DNA of 64,000 bases, taken from contig CALODT010000001.1 of assembly GCA_942492205.1 (NCBI GenBank), positions 2,108,001 through 2,172,000 on the forward strand, in the 5' to 3' direction. The notes beneath the pieces are model-generated. The model worked only from the letters and a program-made list of their open reading frames with translations, was not told the origin of the DNA and ran no database searches. Made by a program: the position numbers and the translations under genes. This document shows positions 26,970-37,935 of the stretch, piece by piece; the stretch's first letter is position 1; every line of letters begins with the position of its first letter. Source of the stretch: UBA1847 sp942492205 (GTDB taxonomy: Bacteria > Pseudomonadota > Gammaproteobacteria > Steroidobacterales > Woeseiaceae).

Positions 26970-28885
26970 GCGACTTTGCCCTTGCGTTCGTGTGCGGCCA
27001 GAAAGCTGGACACTTCATTCAATGCCGAGGTTGACGGCATAGGCTCGAGGCATTGCAGGAATACGCGGCCGTAACGCTTCGTCGCAATACGCGGATCGCA
27101 GAGGACAATGACACCGTAGTCGTTCTGGTCGCGCAACAGTCGCCCCGCGCCCTGCTTCAGGGATAACGCAGCGAGCGGCAGCTGGTGGTCCATGAACCCG
27201 TTGCCGCCCTGGCGACGGATATGCTCGAGGCGCGCCATCATCAGCGGATCGCCGGGGGAGGCAAACGGTAACTTGTCGATAGCAACCACGCTAAGCGCCT
27301 GGCCACGAACATCGACGCCCTCCCAGAAACTGCCGGTGCCGAGCAATACCGCATCACCGCTATCGCGGAAACGCCGTAACAGGTCGTCGCGCGGCGCATC
27401 CCCCTGCGCCAGCAGCTGTCGGCCGCGGAGACTCGACCTGTGCGTCTTGAACCACTTTCTTGCGTTGTTGAGCGCACGGTGACTGGTGAAAAGGCAGAAC
27501 ATCCCGCCGGAGGTCATGTCCAGCAACGGCGTGACTGCCTCGAGCATCGCCGCCGTGTGACCCTGATCCGACGGTTGCGGCATGTCTTCGGGCAGATAGA
27601 CGAGACCGTTCTGTTGAATATCGTAGGGACTCGGAAACGTCAGCCCGGCTACGTTCGAAAGGCCCATGCGCGAACCGAACAGCGAGAAGTCCTCGCCAAC
27701 AGCCAGCGTCGCTGATGTGAAGATCCACGCCTGGAAACCGTTGTCGATCAGCCCGTTCAGCTTTTCGGACACATCGAGTGGTGTCAGGTTCAGACGGACG
27801 CTGCGCGGGTTGACCTCCAGCCAGCGCAGCCCGTCCCAGGCATCGTCGCTGGACAGAATAGCGAGGCGTTCGGCCGCGGCCTGCAGCTGTTCGACTATCT
27901 TCTCGAGATCGACTGACGTCTCTGCAAGTTCCGCCAACGCTTGATGCACATCGTACAAGGCATGTGCGAGCCCGTTGAGCGGCTCACGCAGCTCTGCCAT
28001 GAGATCGCCAAGTTCATGCCGGCCTTCCTTTGCCGGTGCCTCGGCGCGCAGTACGCGCACGGCCGTTTGCAGCGCATCGATACGACGCTGCAATTCCGGC
28101 TGCGAAAACGACAGGCTTGCTGCGCGCGCCTCGTCAACCAGTCGCTCGAGTTCGCGGCTGCCCAGCGAGACACCAAAAAACTGCACGGCGAGGTCCGGCA
28201 CCTGGTGTGCTTCGTCGAGAATGATCGCCTCGGCGCCCGGCAGGAACTCAACGAAACCTTCTTCCTTCATTGCCAGGTCGGCGAGCAGCAGGTGGTGATT
28301 GACGACCACGAGGTCCGCCTCCTGGGCAGCCCGACGCGCTTTCACCACGTGGCATTTCGAATATTCCGGGCATTTCTGCCCGAGGCAGTTGTCTGCGGTT
28401 GAGGTCACGAGCGGCCAGATCGGGGAGTCCTCGGCAACCTCGGTCACCTCGGCACGATCGCCGCTATCGGTGCGATAGCGCCACTCGCTTACCCGCTTCA
28501 GATCCGCGGCCAGTGTCGAGGACACGTCAGTGAGCTGCTCCACTCGTTGCAGGCAAAGGTAGTTTGCGCGGCCCTTCAGCAATGCCGTCGTGACGGGCCG
28601 CCCGACCGCTTTGCCGATCAGCGGCAGATCGCGATGGTAAAGCTGATCCTGCAGTGCTTTGGTGCCTGTGCTGATGATCGTCTTGCGACCGCTCAGCAAC
28701 GCAGGTAACAGGTAGGCAAAGGTCTTGCCGGTGCCGGTGCCGGCCTCGACGACGAGCTTGTCGGAGTTTGCGATTGCCTCGGCAACGGCCTCCGCCATCC
28801 AGGCCTGTCCGGCGCGCGGCTGAAAGCCGGGCAGCAGCGCCTTCAGCGGGCTCTTCGCGCCAAAAAATTCGGTCAAGTCTGTCAC
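26966..28885 (-). CDS. DinG/YoaA-family ATP-dependent DNA helicase
   Basis: A 639-residue XPD-like superfamily-2 helicase. Walker A is GTGTGKT at 49-55 and the DEAH box is in ILDEAHQVPD. Four cysteines (C111, C167, C172 and C178, the last three in NCLGQKCPEYSKC) match the iron-sulfur cluster of the DinG/YoaA/XPD group. C-terminal motifs include LLGTGSFWEGVDVRGQAL and the Q..GR box QGAGRLLRDQNDYGV. The adjacency to tsaB is the usual arrangement for YoaA, which supports YoaA over DinG. YoaA acts in replication-fork repair. Confidence 0.92.
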   Translation of the reverse strand: MTDLTEFFGAKSPLKALLPGFQPRAGQAWMAEAVAEAIANSDKLVVEAGTGTGKTFAYLLPALLSGRKTIISTGTKALQDQLYHRDLPLIGKAVGRPVTTALLKGRANYLCLQRVEQLTDVSSTLAADLKRVSEWRYRTDSGDRAEVTEVAEDSPIWPLVTSTADNCLGQKCPEYSKCHVVKARRAAQEADLVVVNHHLLLADLAMKEEGFVEFLPGAEAIILDEAHQVPDLAVQFFGVSLGSRELERLVDEARAASLSFSQPELQRRIDALQTAVRVLRAEAPAKEGRHELGDLMAELREPLNGLAHALYDVHQALAELAETSVDLEKIVEQLQAAAERLAILSSDDAWDGLRWLEVNPRSVRLNLTPLDVSEKLNGLIDNGFQAWIFTSATLAVGEDFSLFGSRMGLSNVAGLTFPSPYDIQQNGLVYLPEDMPQPSDQGHTAAMLEAVTPLLDMTSGGMFCLFTSHRALNNARKWFKTHRSSLRGRQLLAQGDAPRDDLLRRFRDSGDAVLLGTGSFWEGVDVRGQALSVVAIDKLPFASPGDPLMMARLEHIRRQGGNGFMDHQLPLAALSLKQGAGRLLRDQNDYGVIVLCDPRIATKRYGRVFLQCLEPMPSTSALNEVSSFLAAHERKGKVA

Positions 28886-28965
28886 GGCCGAAAGATTACA
28901 CGGTTATGCGCGCGCTGGCCTTACCGAATTCTGCCGAAGACACGCTAAAACCCTTTGCCTGGGCC

Positions 28966-31900
28966 TCAGCGTTGCCCGGCGATCGCTTTCAGCAGCCGCT
29001 GGTCCGCCTTGACGGAAAACCGCAAATAGGGTCCGGCCGCCGTGTAGCGAGCCTGCTCGAAGTCCTTGTCATCGAAACCGAGAACGTTGTAACCCAGCGT
29101 CAGCCACATGTTGCGGCCAACGTTGTAGCCAATATCGACGCCCAGGCCGTAGTCGATGACCCTGGACTGGTAGGAGTGGTAGATACTGCTGTTCACCCCG
29201 GCGTCCCAGCGATCGCCGAATCCGCGCCGGTAGTCGATACCCAGCAGATCGGTGTAGCCGGTATAGCCATCGCCGCCGAGTTCGCTGCGCACGTACTTGA
29301 ATGCATACTGAAGCGACAGCTGCGATGCCGCGCTGATACGACGATTTGCGTTGAAGTTGTTGATGAGCCGCCAGCTCTGCTGTTCCTCAGCCGAGGTCAC
29401 AGCACGATCGTAGACGAGATCGACCCGATCGAGGAATGACCACTTGCTGTCTGCTACGCGATACGCCCAACCGAATTTCAGATTCGCCTGCTTGAGTTCG
29501 TTCCCCAGTACGTTGTCGGCCTGAAACATCGTCAAGCCGGCGGACAGGCCGTGGCCGGTCGTCGGCTGCCGGTACCAGCCCATCAGCATCGAAACACGCT
29601 CTTCGCTGTCGGCGTTGCGGGTTTCCAGGCGCGCATTCGCACTCCAGAGTTCGGTCGTGAAGGTTGCCCCGGTGTAGGCGGCGGTGAAGTCCTCGTTTCG
29701 CGATCCGGAGGTCAGTTCGCGGTCCGGGTCAAATGACCGGGCATCGGCGTCGAGCAGCGTTTCGGCATGGTCAACGCCAACGTCAAAGATCCAGTGATCG
29801 TTGAGCTGAAAGCCCTGGATCAATCCCACGTTGGCAAACAGCCGCGGACCGAACTCGTCGGTTTCATTGGTCAGAAACGAATTCACCTGGGCACGGCTCC
29901 ATGGCGTGGCGCGCACGCCCAGGCGCGTGGTTTGAGCGTCCAGGTTCTCGCCCTTGCGCGTCTTCGTATTCTGCGACCAGGTCGATGCCATCGGCAACGC
30001 GGTAATCCGCGCCGACCACGTATCGTGACGGATAATCCGTATTTTCGGCATCTGAATTGATGGCGGTGCTGCCACTGATACGCAGGTTCAATTTGTCGTC
30101 GAACACTTTCTTCGACAGGCCGAGCTCTGCCAGGTCGCTGGACTTGCGTTCGCCGTCTTCGAACTTGTCCTCGGCGTGGGCGAGACCAAAGCGTGCCGTG
30201 AAGTTGTCCCGGTCGTAGCGGACCAGGCCACGCGCCACGTTTCGAATCGCGTCGGTCTGCAGATTCTGCTGCCAGCCCGCCTCGCCTTCGAATGCAAACC
30301 GATCGTTCATCCTGGCGCGTGCATCCACACCGACGCGGCGCACGCCAAGCTCCGCGTTACTCTGGTAGCCAACGCCGAAGCTGTCATCTACCTCGGTGAG
30401 AAAGGCGCGAACATCAACCTTCTCGCCGTTATGTTCGAGTTCCACCCGATGCGCAGAACCGCTCGTCTCCACACCGGCAATGACCCTGTTCGAATCCGCG
30501 ACTTCCGCCTTCAGGACCGTCTGATCGTTGACCTGCCAGCGCAGGTCCAGGCCGGTCAGGTCCGCTTCGGCACCCTGGGTCTCGTCATTGATATGGCTGA
30601 AGCCCAACTCCGCGGAATCCGCTCCGAATCGAATCGACCCTCGGCCGCCAGCGACGACATCATCAGTCCCGGCAGACAACGATTCGTATTCAACGATGAT
30701 ATAGACGGGGTTCAGATCCAGATCGCGACTGGGAATCGGCTTCTTGAAGTACAGGGTCCCGTCGAGCGTGTCGAGATTGTAATCGAGGAATCTCGCCTGC
30801 GTCTCGGTCTTCAGCACGACGCCCGAATCAAAACGATCTCGCACTTCGATGCGCACGATCTCGCTGTTCGCAATGATCGGTGCGTTGCTGAGCCGATACA
30901 AACCCGAGGTGCCGTCGCCACGGATTTCGTCGCGATTGAATGACTGGTCCGTTTCAGCCGCGAACACCGTGTAACCAAAGTTGTCGCCACGATACTCGCT
31001 CTTCAGGCCATTGAAGCGACGTTGGTAACGGGCGAGTTCAGTCACGGACAAGCCGGTGTCGAAGTCGCCAAACAGCGCATAGAACTGCTGGCGTTCAATC
31101 TTCAGGTATAACTTGCGCTGACTGGCCGCTTCGAAGCGCTGCTCGCTGACATCGGCATATAGCGAGTAGTAAGCGTTTGGATCGACGACCGTTTCGAAGC
31201 GGTCACGGCTGCGATCGCGGTCGCGCGCCGAGTCCATGGCGAGCGTCAGGAGATACTCGCCCCGGATGGATCCCTTGGCAAAGAACGCGACTCGTCCCTC
31301 GTCGTAGTAGCCGTCTTCGTTGCCGGCGTCCATAGCGGCGTCAATATTGTCGGACAAGGTGTTGTAGCCCGCCGTGCCTTCAGCAAAACCGACGAGTATC
31401 CAATCGCGTTGTGCGGGCTTCAGCCACGCGCGAAGCTCCTGCTCCCGGTTGTTCTCGAAAGACAACACGAAATTCACCTCGCCTGTCTGTGTCGTTGGCG
31501 CCAGCTCAATGTACGCGATGCCATCGGCACCTACCCTGTAAGACGCGTTGCGCGTGCCGATCTCCACGAGGTCGTTCTTGCGGTCGTTTTCTTCATCCCA
31601 TGCGGAACGGTATGGCGCATCAACCCGGAATCGGCCAACGACACCCGCTCGTGCCGGCTTGTTGCTACGGTCGAACAACCTCAGTGCGATGACAGGTTGA
31701 GTCTTGCCATCCGCGACCAGGCTCGACAGCTCCTCGACCAGTTCGGCGCGAATCGGGCCGCCGGAGAAGTGAATGGTACGGCGAATACTCTTCGCCTTGC
31801 TGCCGTCAGCGTTGCGAATAACAGCGCGCAGTTCGTTTGCGCCATCGGTCAGGTCTACGCCCGCCCAGCGTGACACCGCCACGGTGCCGGCCAGGTTCTT

Positions 31901-34900
31901 TGCCTCACCCGCGAAGTTCAACTTGTTGACCGACACACCGTTCAGCGTCAATTCAACGCTTTGCCCGGGCTCGTGCTGGATCGCCACTTTGGTCGCAGGA
32001 ATGGCCGGTGCAAAACCTTTTCCAGGGAGCAACATCGCGTAACCCTTTTTGAGGGTTTCCAGCGGCGGCTCTTTCTGCGATGACGGCATGCCTGCATTCT
32101 CGTCGACGAGCTCGCGCCGTTTGCGCACTTTCTCCATCCCCGGTATGGCTCCGACCGTGGGCGTTTCCTTGGTGCCGCTGCTGACTTGCGTAACCTCGAG
32201 AAAAGACGGGCGCGTCGGACGAATGCCGCTCATGACGAGCTCGACACGACGGTTCTTTTGTCGACCCGCCGCCGTCGTATTGTCCGCAAGCGGATCGTCC
32301 GGACCACGCCCCTCGACCTGGATATCGGCCGCGGGAATGCCAAGTGCGTTTGCAATATACAGGGCTGAAGAGGTAGCGCGTGCTCGTGACAGGACATAGT
32401 TGTCTGCAAACAGGTGGCGATTGCTGGCCTTGATGCGCTGACTGTCAGTATGGCCGATTGCAGACAGGCGAATATCGTTGACGCCCTGCCAGTCTCGGAC
32501 CAGCGCATCCAGCTGCTGCTTGTCTTCAGCAGAAAGCTGATCCGAAAGGACCGCGAATTTCAGGTCCAGCACGTAGCCATCGTTTTCCAGGATGGCGGGC
32601 TCCCGAACCATCTTGGTTTCAACGACGGGCGTTGTTTGCGCGGCTTCCATCGGCGTGTCGAAGCGCGCCAATGCCTTGCTCACGAGTTCGCCATGGACAG
32701 CACCACCGATCGATGCGGTGAAGCTCAGGTTGCTGGTCCAATTGCCAAACTGGCCATCCAGCGCCATCGACAGAGACGGACCGACCTGGCGCGGCTCGCC
32801 AACTGACGCACCGTTCAGTCGCAACGTTCCGGGCAAATACTGGACGCCGGCGGGCAGCAGGATCTCGAGGTTGATGTTGTCGATCTCGACATTGCCAACC
32901 CCGTTCAGCGTAAGCTCATAGCCCACCTGGTCAGCACTTGCAGCACCTGCATGCCGCATTTCGATATCGATGCGGCCTTGCGGGCGGGGCTTGCGCCGCA
33001 CGAAGAAATCCGCGCGCTTGAGGCTACCGCGCGACAGCTTGACGAACTGCGAATCTGCGCGACCCGCATAACCGGGTGTATCGCCACAACCAATCACGTC
33101 GAGATAGGCGGGCACCGTGAACGTGTCGAGCTGCGCAACATGAGTTCCAGGCGTCAGTCCCTCAAAATGATATCGTCCGCCCGCATCCGTCACCGCGTAG
33201 CGGCCGTCCTCCAGGTAGACGCGAATGTTGGCCACTCCCTGTTCCTCGCCAAAACTACTCTGGCTGCAGTCCGCCTCGAGTACCCGCCCGACGAGCGTTG
33301 CCGTCGTGCGAAACAAATCCTCGGTAAGGCGAATGAGCGCCGTTGACTCGTTCGAAACGAGGCCGCCAGCAGCAAATGCCGTGGCGGTGTTGACAAGTTC
33401 CTTGTCACTTTGACCGCCGATGACTTCGACGACATAGAAAATTTGTGTTCGCCCGGCGATCGGCAGCGTAGTGACCGAAAACTCCAGTACGCGGTGATCG
33501 GGGCCGATGAACGGATCGGCAGCGTCGGCTCCGTCAATCTGTACAGAGCCTGGCACGAATCGCAAACCGGGCGGCAGCTGGTCGACAATCCTGATGTCAT
33601 TGGCGACACCCGTAGACGACGCATTCTCCAGCAGCAACTCGTAGCGCACGAAGTCGCCCGGCGAGGCTACGGTCGTCAACGTCCTTTTTTGCAGAAACAA
33701 CGCCGACGACAGGGGATCCAGCGGGATGTCGATTGCGAACGAAAGGTCACCCGACTTGGTGAACTGGTTGCCGAACGATGCGGGGCTCAGCGCATACGGT
33801 GCGCCCGGCAAACTCTGCAGTTCGGCGATTGATGCGGCGGAAGGTGCAATGTAGTTCGCCGGTGGTGTAACCAGGAGGCGGTAGTCGCCGTCGGGAACGA
33901 CCGGGAAGCGGTATTCACCCGGACCGAAAACATAGGACGTACCGGAACTGTCGGTTACGGTGCCACCGCTGACGATCGAGGACGGGAACTGGCTGATACC
34001 GTCATTGCCATAGACCGTCGCCGGCAAGCCGGTCAGCGCGTCGACGATTTCTATGGTGGAACCGCTGATTACGGTGCCGGTTCGTGACTCGAACACGCGT
34101 TGTACCGGATCGAGTATGGCGGATGCCTGCGCCGTATCTGTCGAATCGACAGGATCCACGTAAGCGACAGTGATACCGCTTGTCGGTGGTCCTCGCAGAA
34201 CACAATCGCCCGGGATGGGCGCACCAGAACCGAGCGGCACGTAACCACTGAAGACACCGGTATCCAGCCCGGTCTCGCTGAGCTGGATGGTCTCAGTATC
34301 ACCGCTCAGGGTGTTGCTGACGATCACCGTGACATAGTCTATCTGCTGGTAATCCAGGTTCTGGTCGCTGTCGACGAGCCTGATGAAGGCTGCTTCGCCA
34401 ATGTTGTAGGCCGATGTCGTACGAATATCCTGAACGAGCGCCGGGTTTATCGTATTGCCACCCACCAGCGTCGGATCCACCAGCGTCTGCAGTGCGCCGC
34501 CCGTCATGCAGGCCGCGGGCCCGACAGTTTCCTGGGCAGTTCCAGTGCCATTCGCCACGACGCGCGTGAAGTCCACGCTCGCCGGACTGCGCAGGACCGC
34601 AGTAACAACAGAAACCTCGTTACTCAGTACCGACGTCAGCTGTCCGGAACGGTCCAGATGTTCAAGCGAAGCCTGGTTCGAAATAACGGCGCCGGGCGGA
34701 CTCGCAAACGCCGCCCCTGAGACCAGGATTGACGCGAAAAAAGCGGCCAGGAAGGTCCGCAGAACGGTGTTGCAGGAACGCCAGACGTGGCTCGGGGGGA
34801 GCTTGCGCTCCCCCCGAGAATTGGCTTTTACACGGTCACGTGGAGTTCGCCAAGGTGGCTCAGTTCCGTGTGCGACCTGCAGCGGGCCACTCAGAAGAGT

Positions 34901-34939
34901 GACCCGCCGTTCGGTCGAAGTGTATCGTCCATTGAACAC
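28966..34939 (-). CDS. Giant secreted DUF11-SdrB-OmpA-barrel protein (one frameshift)
   Basis: About 1,930-1,990 residues depending on the start. Numbering from the GTG at 34939: signal peptide about 58-79 (cleaved near AAFA), Ig-like region to about 400, DUF11 domain 410-540, SdrB/CNA-B-like domain 547-650, second DUF11-like region 655-760, OmpA-like peptidoglycan-binding domain 790-905 (IGHTDSQ, GRQKNRRVEL). An Ig/linker region follows, then a long region of amphipathic strands from about 1250 to the end that looks like an outer-membrane barrel. One extra G near 29953 splits the frame; the join should read EYEDAQGENLDAQTTRLGVR. No ATG, GTG or TTG lies between the leader hairpins and the signal peptide, so the start is unresolved (CTG at 34762 would be ideal). 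Function unknown; it ends a run of DUF11 genes. Confidence 0.8.
34791..34818 (-). promoter_or_regulatory. Perfect 12-bp hairpin with GCAA loop in leader
   Basis: CTCGGGGGGAGC and GCTCCCCCCGAG are exact complements around a 4-nt loop. In the minus-strand transcript the loop is GCAA, a GNRA tetraloop. It lies just before the signal-peptide codons of the giant gene. There is no U tract, so simple termination is unlikely; attenuation, mRNA stabilisation or masking of the GGGGGGAG ribosome-binding-like sequence are options. Confidence 0.7.
34882..34907 (-). promoter_or_regulatory. Second hairpin (11-bp stem) in same leader
   Basis: GCGGGTCACTC, loop TTCT, GAGTGGCCCGC on the transcribed strand; one pair is G-U, the rest Watson-Crick. 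It lies 63 bp upstream of the 12-bp hairpin and 77 bp after the preceding DUF11 stop. Two strong hairpins in tandem argue for a structured intercistronic region. Confidence 0.6.
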
Positions 34940-34983
34940 CGTGATGCTTGCTTTGACTGCTTTACAGGATCAACAAACCCGAA

Positions 34984-36048
34984 CTACAGGATTATCGCCC
35001 GGAATGTCACAGTCAGCGTCGTAGACGTCGCAGGCGTCACCGGCGCAGCCAGCGTCAGGTTCCTGAACGTCACATCCGCACCCTGTATCACCGCTGATCG
35101 TTCGCAGGCACTGCCTGGCGTCGTCGAGAAGACGCAATAGGTCACCGCGCCATCGTTGTCGATCTGAGCATCCGCTGTGTTGCCGTCAAAGCCGAGGAAA
35201 TCAAGCTCCAGCTGGTTCACGAGATCATCGCTGATCGCGACATTGGTAGCGTTTGCCGAGCCGCTGTTGACGATGGTAATCGTATACTCGATGGTTTCAC
35301 CCGGGGTTGCCGGAACGCCGCCAACGACCGTGTAGCCTTTGGTAATCGCCAGCGTTGCAGCGGTAACAAGCCAGCCATCGATCGCCGATTCTTCACCGTC
35401 GTTGCCAGCATCAGCTGCGACACTCTCGACCGTCGTGGCGCCATCAGGACCGCCATAGGTAATCGTTCCGGTGCCACCGCTACCGGGCTCCGTGGCCGTC
35501 GCAGTAAGCTGCACGCCCGAGACATCAGCGTCCAGCAGGTTCAGCGCCAGGTTTGCATCGCCCCAGACACGAATCCGTATCGAAGCATCTGCCACCAGTG
35601 TGTCGACAAACTGAGGTCCACCCTGGACCGGATCGGCACCACCGACGCTTACAGCGTACTCAATAGAGTCCAGATCAACGTTGTCCGTCTGACCGCCAAC
35701 TGTGCCGCCCGTCATGTGCGCCAGAGCAAGTGCAAAATCAAGATCTGCGTTACTGGTATTGGTCAGAGTGAAGTCGACCCATGCATCCTGCTCGCCAGGA
35801 GAGACGCCTTTGAGATTGCTATCAACCGGTACCAACGTGAAGTCGACACGTCGATCCACCTTGAACGTTACAGAAGCCGTCTCTTCAGGCTGAGCAACGC
35901 TGCCTACCTCGTAGTTCACCCTGGCTTCGTTGAGAATATCGAAACCGGCGACCGTCCCGGCAGCCATCGCCTGCTGCCCAAGCAACAGAGCTGCAACAAC
36001 TGCAGTAAACCTGAAGACCAGGCCTGTCTTGCCAACTAAAACTTTCAT
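34984..36048 (-). CDS. Secreted DUF11-domain protein, 354 residues
   Basis: The start at 36048 has AAGGAG 7 nt upstream and a signal peptide (VVAALLLGQQAMA). A diverged Ig-like half is followed by a clear DUF11 domain at about 235-354 (LAITKGYTVVGGVPATPGET, YTITIVNSGSANATNVAISD). DUF11 repeats are beta-sandwich modules of surface and cell-wall proteins. No membrane anchor or sorting signal is visible at the C terminus, so it is probably released or assembled with a partner. The giant OmpA-like protein follows. Function not known. Confidence 0.8.
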   Translation of the reverse strand: MKVLVGKTGLVFRFTAVVAALLLGQQAMAAGTVAGFDILNEARVNYEVGSVAQPEETASVTFKVDRRVDFTLVPVDSNLKGVSPGEQDAWVDFTLTNTSNADLDFALALAHMTGGTVGGQTDNVDLDSIEYAVSVGGADPVQGGPQFVDTLVADASIRIRVWGDANLALNLLDADVSGVQLTATATEPGSGGTGTITYGGPDGATTVESVAADAGNDGEESAIDGWLVTAATLAITKGYTVVGGVPATPGETIEYTITIVNSGSANATNVAISDDLVNQLELDFLGFDGNTADAQIDNDGAVTYCVFSTTPGSACERSAVIQGADVTFRNLTLAAPVTPATSTTLTVTFRAIIL

Positions 36049-36181
36049 CACGGTACTCCTTACCATTCATACAAAAGCCGGCAATCCGCCGGGCAGGTAA
36101 CACTCTTTTCCAAAACGGAACCTGCAGTCCGTCTTGCTCTAAACGAGGCGCACGGAAACACCCGCACTCCTCACCAAAATC

Positions 36182-36658
36182 CTATTCCAGTATTGCGGCG
36201 AAGCGCGCTGTCCCCTGCGCCCCCGCGGGAAGATCGTTTTGCATGACCCAGCGGACATGCGTGAAGTCACCGGCCTGTGCATCGCGCACCTCGCCGTCCT
36301 CTACAATCGTCAATTCGTTTGCCGCAGCAAACGTCACGCCGCCGTCGACAGAAAACTGAATATCCATACCCGGACCGAACGCCGAGCCGTCGACGTACAT
36401 CAGGTCTTCTGCAATCGGGTTGGTAATTACGATGTTGTCAGCCGGCTCGGTACCGACATTCGTAAACGTAATCGTGTAGACCACGCTTTCACCGGGCACC
36501 ACGAGCTGCGCCGGCACCAGTCGCGTCTCCGACTCACCCGCCTCGTTAATAACGACTTCCTGTTTTTGTACGGTCGTCTGTAAATCGAGGTGTCCTTGTT
36601 CCTGCGCCATAGCCGCTCCGGCCAACGCAATCAAAATAACGCTCATAAAAGTTTTCAT
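36182..36658 (-). CDS. Small secreted DUF11-domain protein, 158 residues
   Basis: The start at 36658 has GAGGAG upstream and a short signal peptide (MKTFMSVILIALAGAAMA). Nearly the whole mature protein is a single DUF11 unit (VVPGESVVYTITFTNVGTEP, ADNIVITNPIAEDLMYVDGS). A one-domain secreted protein beside larger relatives could be a subunit that polymerises or caps, but this is inference. It lies 40 bp after the 337-residue gene. Confidence 0.8.
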   Translation of the reverse strand: MKTFMSVILIALAGAAMAQEQGHLDLQTTVQKQEVVINEAGESETRLVPAQLVVPGESVVYTITFTNVGTEPADNIVITNPIAEDLMYVDGSAFGPGMDIQFSVDGGVTFAAANELTIVEDGEVRDAQAGDFTHVRWVMQNDLPAGAQGTARFAAILE

Positions 36659-36698
36659 AACAGCTCCTCGCCGTGCTTGGTTCATCGCTCAAAACTCA

Positions 36699-37712
36699 CT
36701 AATCAATAACCACCTGGAATTCGACGGTCTGCGCACCAAGAGCCTGCGTCAGGTCACCGAGCCGAACGACGACTGACGGTGCCCCGGATGTGTCGAATTC
36801 GCCTTCATCGGTATCAGCCAGATCGGAAAGTGCTGATCCGTTCAACGTAATGCTGTTCGGAACGTAGGTGGTAAACGGGGGAATCGCGTCGCGCACGATG
36901 CTCGCGGTCGCCGTGCCAATTGAGTTGACGTTAACGACAATGGTGTAAGTCAGCGTCGCGCCTGGCACTGCTTCGTTGCCGCCGAAAGGATCGTTGACCA
37001 GCTGCGCCTTGGTCACGCTGACCTGCACATCAGAAACCAGGTACTCACCAGTGTCCTCTGCTTCGCCGCCGGTCGAGCCGATCACTGCGTTAACGCCGCC
37101 GTCTCCCTGGCCGGCAAACACCGTGCCCGGCGCGCCAGTACCTGTCGCGGAGGTCGCGGTCAGTTCACTACGACCTGTCAGACCGTTGGCCAGGCCGCTC
37201 GGGATGTCATTAACGAGAAACACGCTGATCGACTCATCGGCGAGCAGGTCCGGATCATTGCTGCCGGGCGTATACGGCTGGTCACCGGCGTTGAAGTCAC
37301 CGCTGCCGTCCGTGTCGAAATAGATGCCGGGGACAGCCGGTGTCGGATCGAAATCATCACCGGCAATCAGGCTGTCGATAGCCAGCTGAAACGTCTCTGA
37401 GCCGTTACCCGTATTGGTAACCGTGAACAGCAATGCACGTGCAGCATCGCCCGGTGCAACCGGCGTCTGCGGACTTTGCAGCGTCACGGTAACGTTGATG
37501 CGTTCGGCTACCGCAAGCGTCGTCGTGTTCGACTGAATGGTAAGGGGGGTTCCCGACAGGTCGTAGTTAACGACTGCGGTATTTTCGATAACCGTCCCGA
37601 CAGCGGTACCCACAGCAGCTGCTGGCGCGCTGAGTACGCAAAGAAAAGTCAGATAGGTGATTCGCCGCGTCCATGCGAACGCCGACGCAAACGTTGAGTT
37701 TGCCGTGTCCAA
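36699..37712 (-). CDS. Secreted DUF11-domain protein, 337 residues
   Basis: The start is TTG at 37712 with AAAGGA 7 nt upstream. A signal peptide ends near APAAA. Two tandem beta-sandwich units follow; the second (about 230-337, VQVSVTKAQLVNDPFGGNEA, ATLTYTIVVNVNSIGTATAS) is a good DUF11 match. A DTDGSGDFNAGDQPY motif near 132 resembles a calcium-binding loop. It is the first gene of the four-gene DUF11 run. The 223 bp upstream show no sigma-54 element. Confidence 0.8.
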   Translation of the reverse strand: MDTANSTFASAFAWTRRITYLTFLCVLSAPAAAVGTAVGTVIENTAVVNYDLSGTPLTIQSNTTTLAVAERINVTVTLQSPQTPVAPGDAARALLFTVTNTGNGSETFQLAIDSLIAGDDFDPTPAVPGIYFDTDGSGDFNAGDQPYTPGSNDPDLLADESISVFLVNDIPSGLANGLTGRSELTATSATGTGAPGTVFAGQGDGGVNAVIGSTGGEAEDTGEYLVSDVQVSVTKAQLVNDPFGGNEAVPGATLTYTIVVNVNSIGTATASIVRDAIPPFTTYVPNSITLNGSALSDLADTDEGEFDTSGAPSVVVRLGDLTQALGAQTVEFQVVID

Positions 37713-37935
37713 GGTTCATTCCTTTCGAGGTAACGTACTGGCGCGCTACCCGTCGCCTGCCCGCTGTCATTGCGGTCATGGCTGGACTGTTATGGAAAAT
37801 GAACCGGGCCGCACGGATTTCGGCCCTTATGTTCTAAAACTGTGAATCGTCTCTCACTTTTGCCGTGAAGCGGCTCACAATCGGTTCGCGTTGCCGGTTT
37901 GCCGCTGTGCAGAGAAGGTGCTCGCCGAGCAAGGC

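Noticed and set aside
34791..34907. c-di-GMP riboswitch in the leader of the giant gene
   Set aside because: The two hairpins do not show the GEMM core sequences or receptor loops; they look like simple stem-loops.
37713..37935. Sigma-54 promoter for the DUF11 operon
   Set aside because: No GG-N10-GC site on the minus strand in this gap; the nearest candidates miss the spacing by one or two bases.
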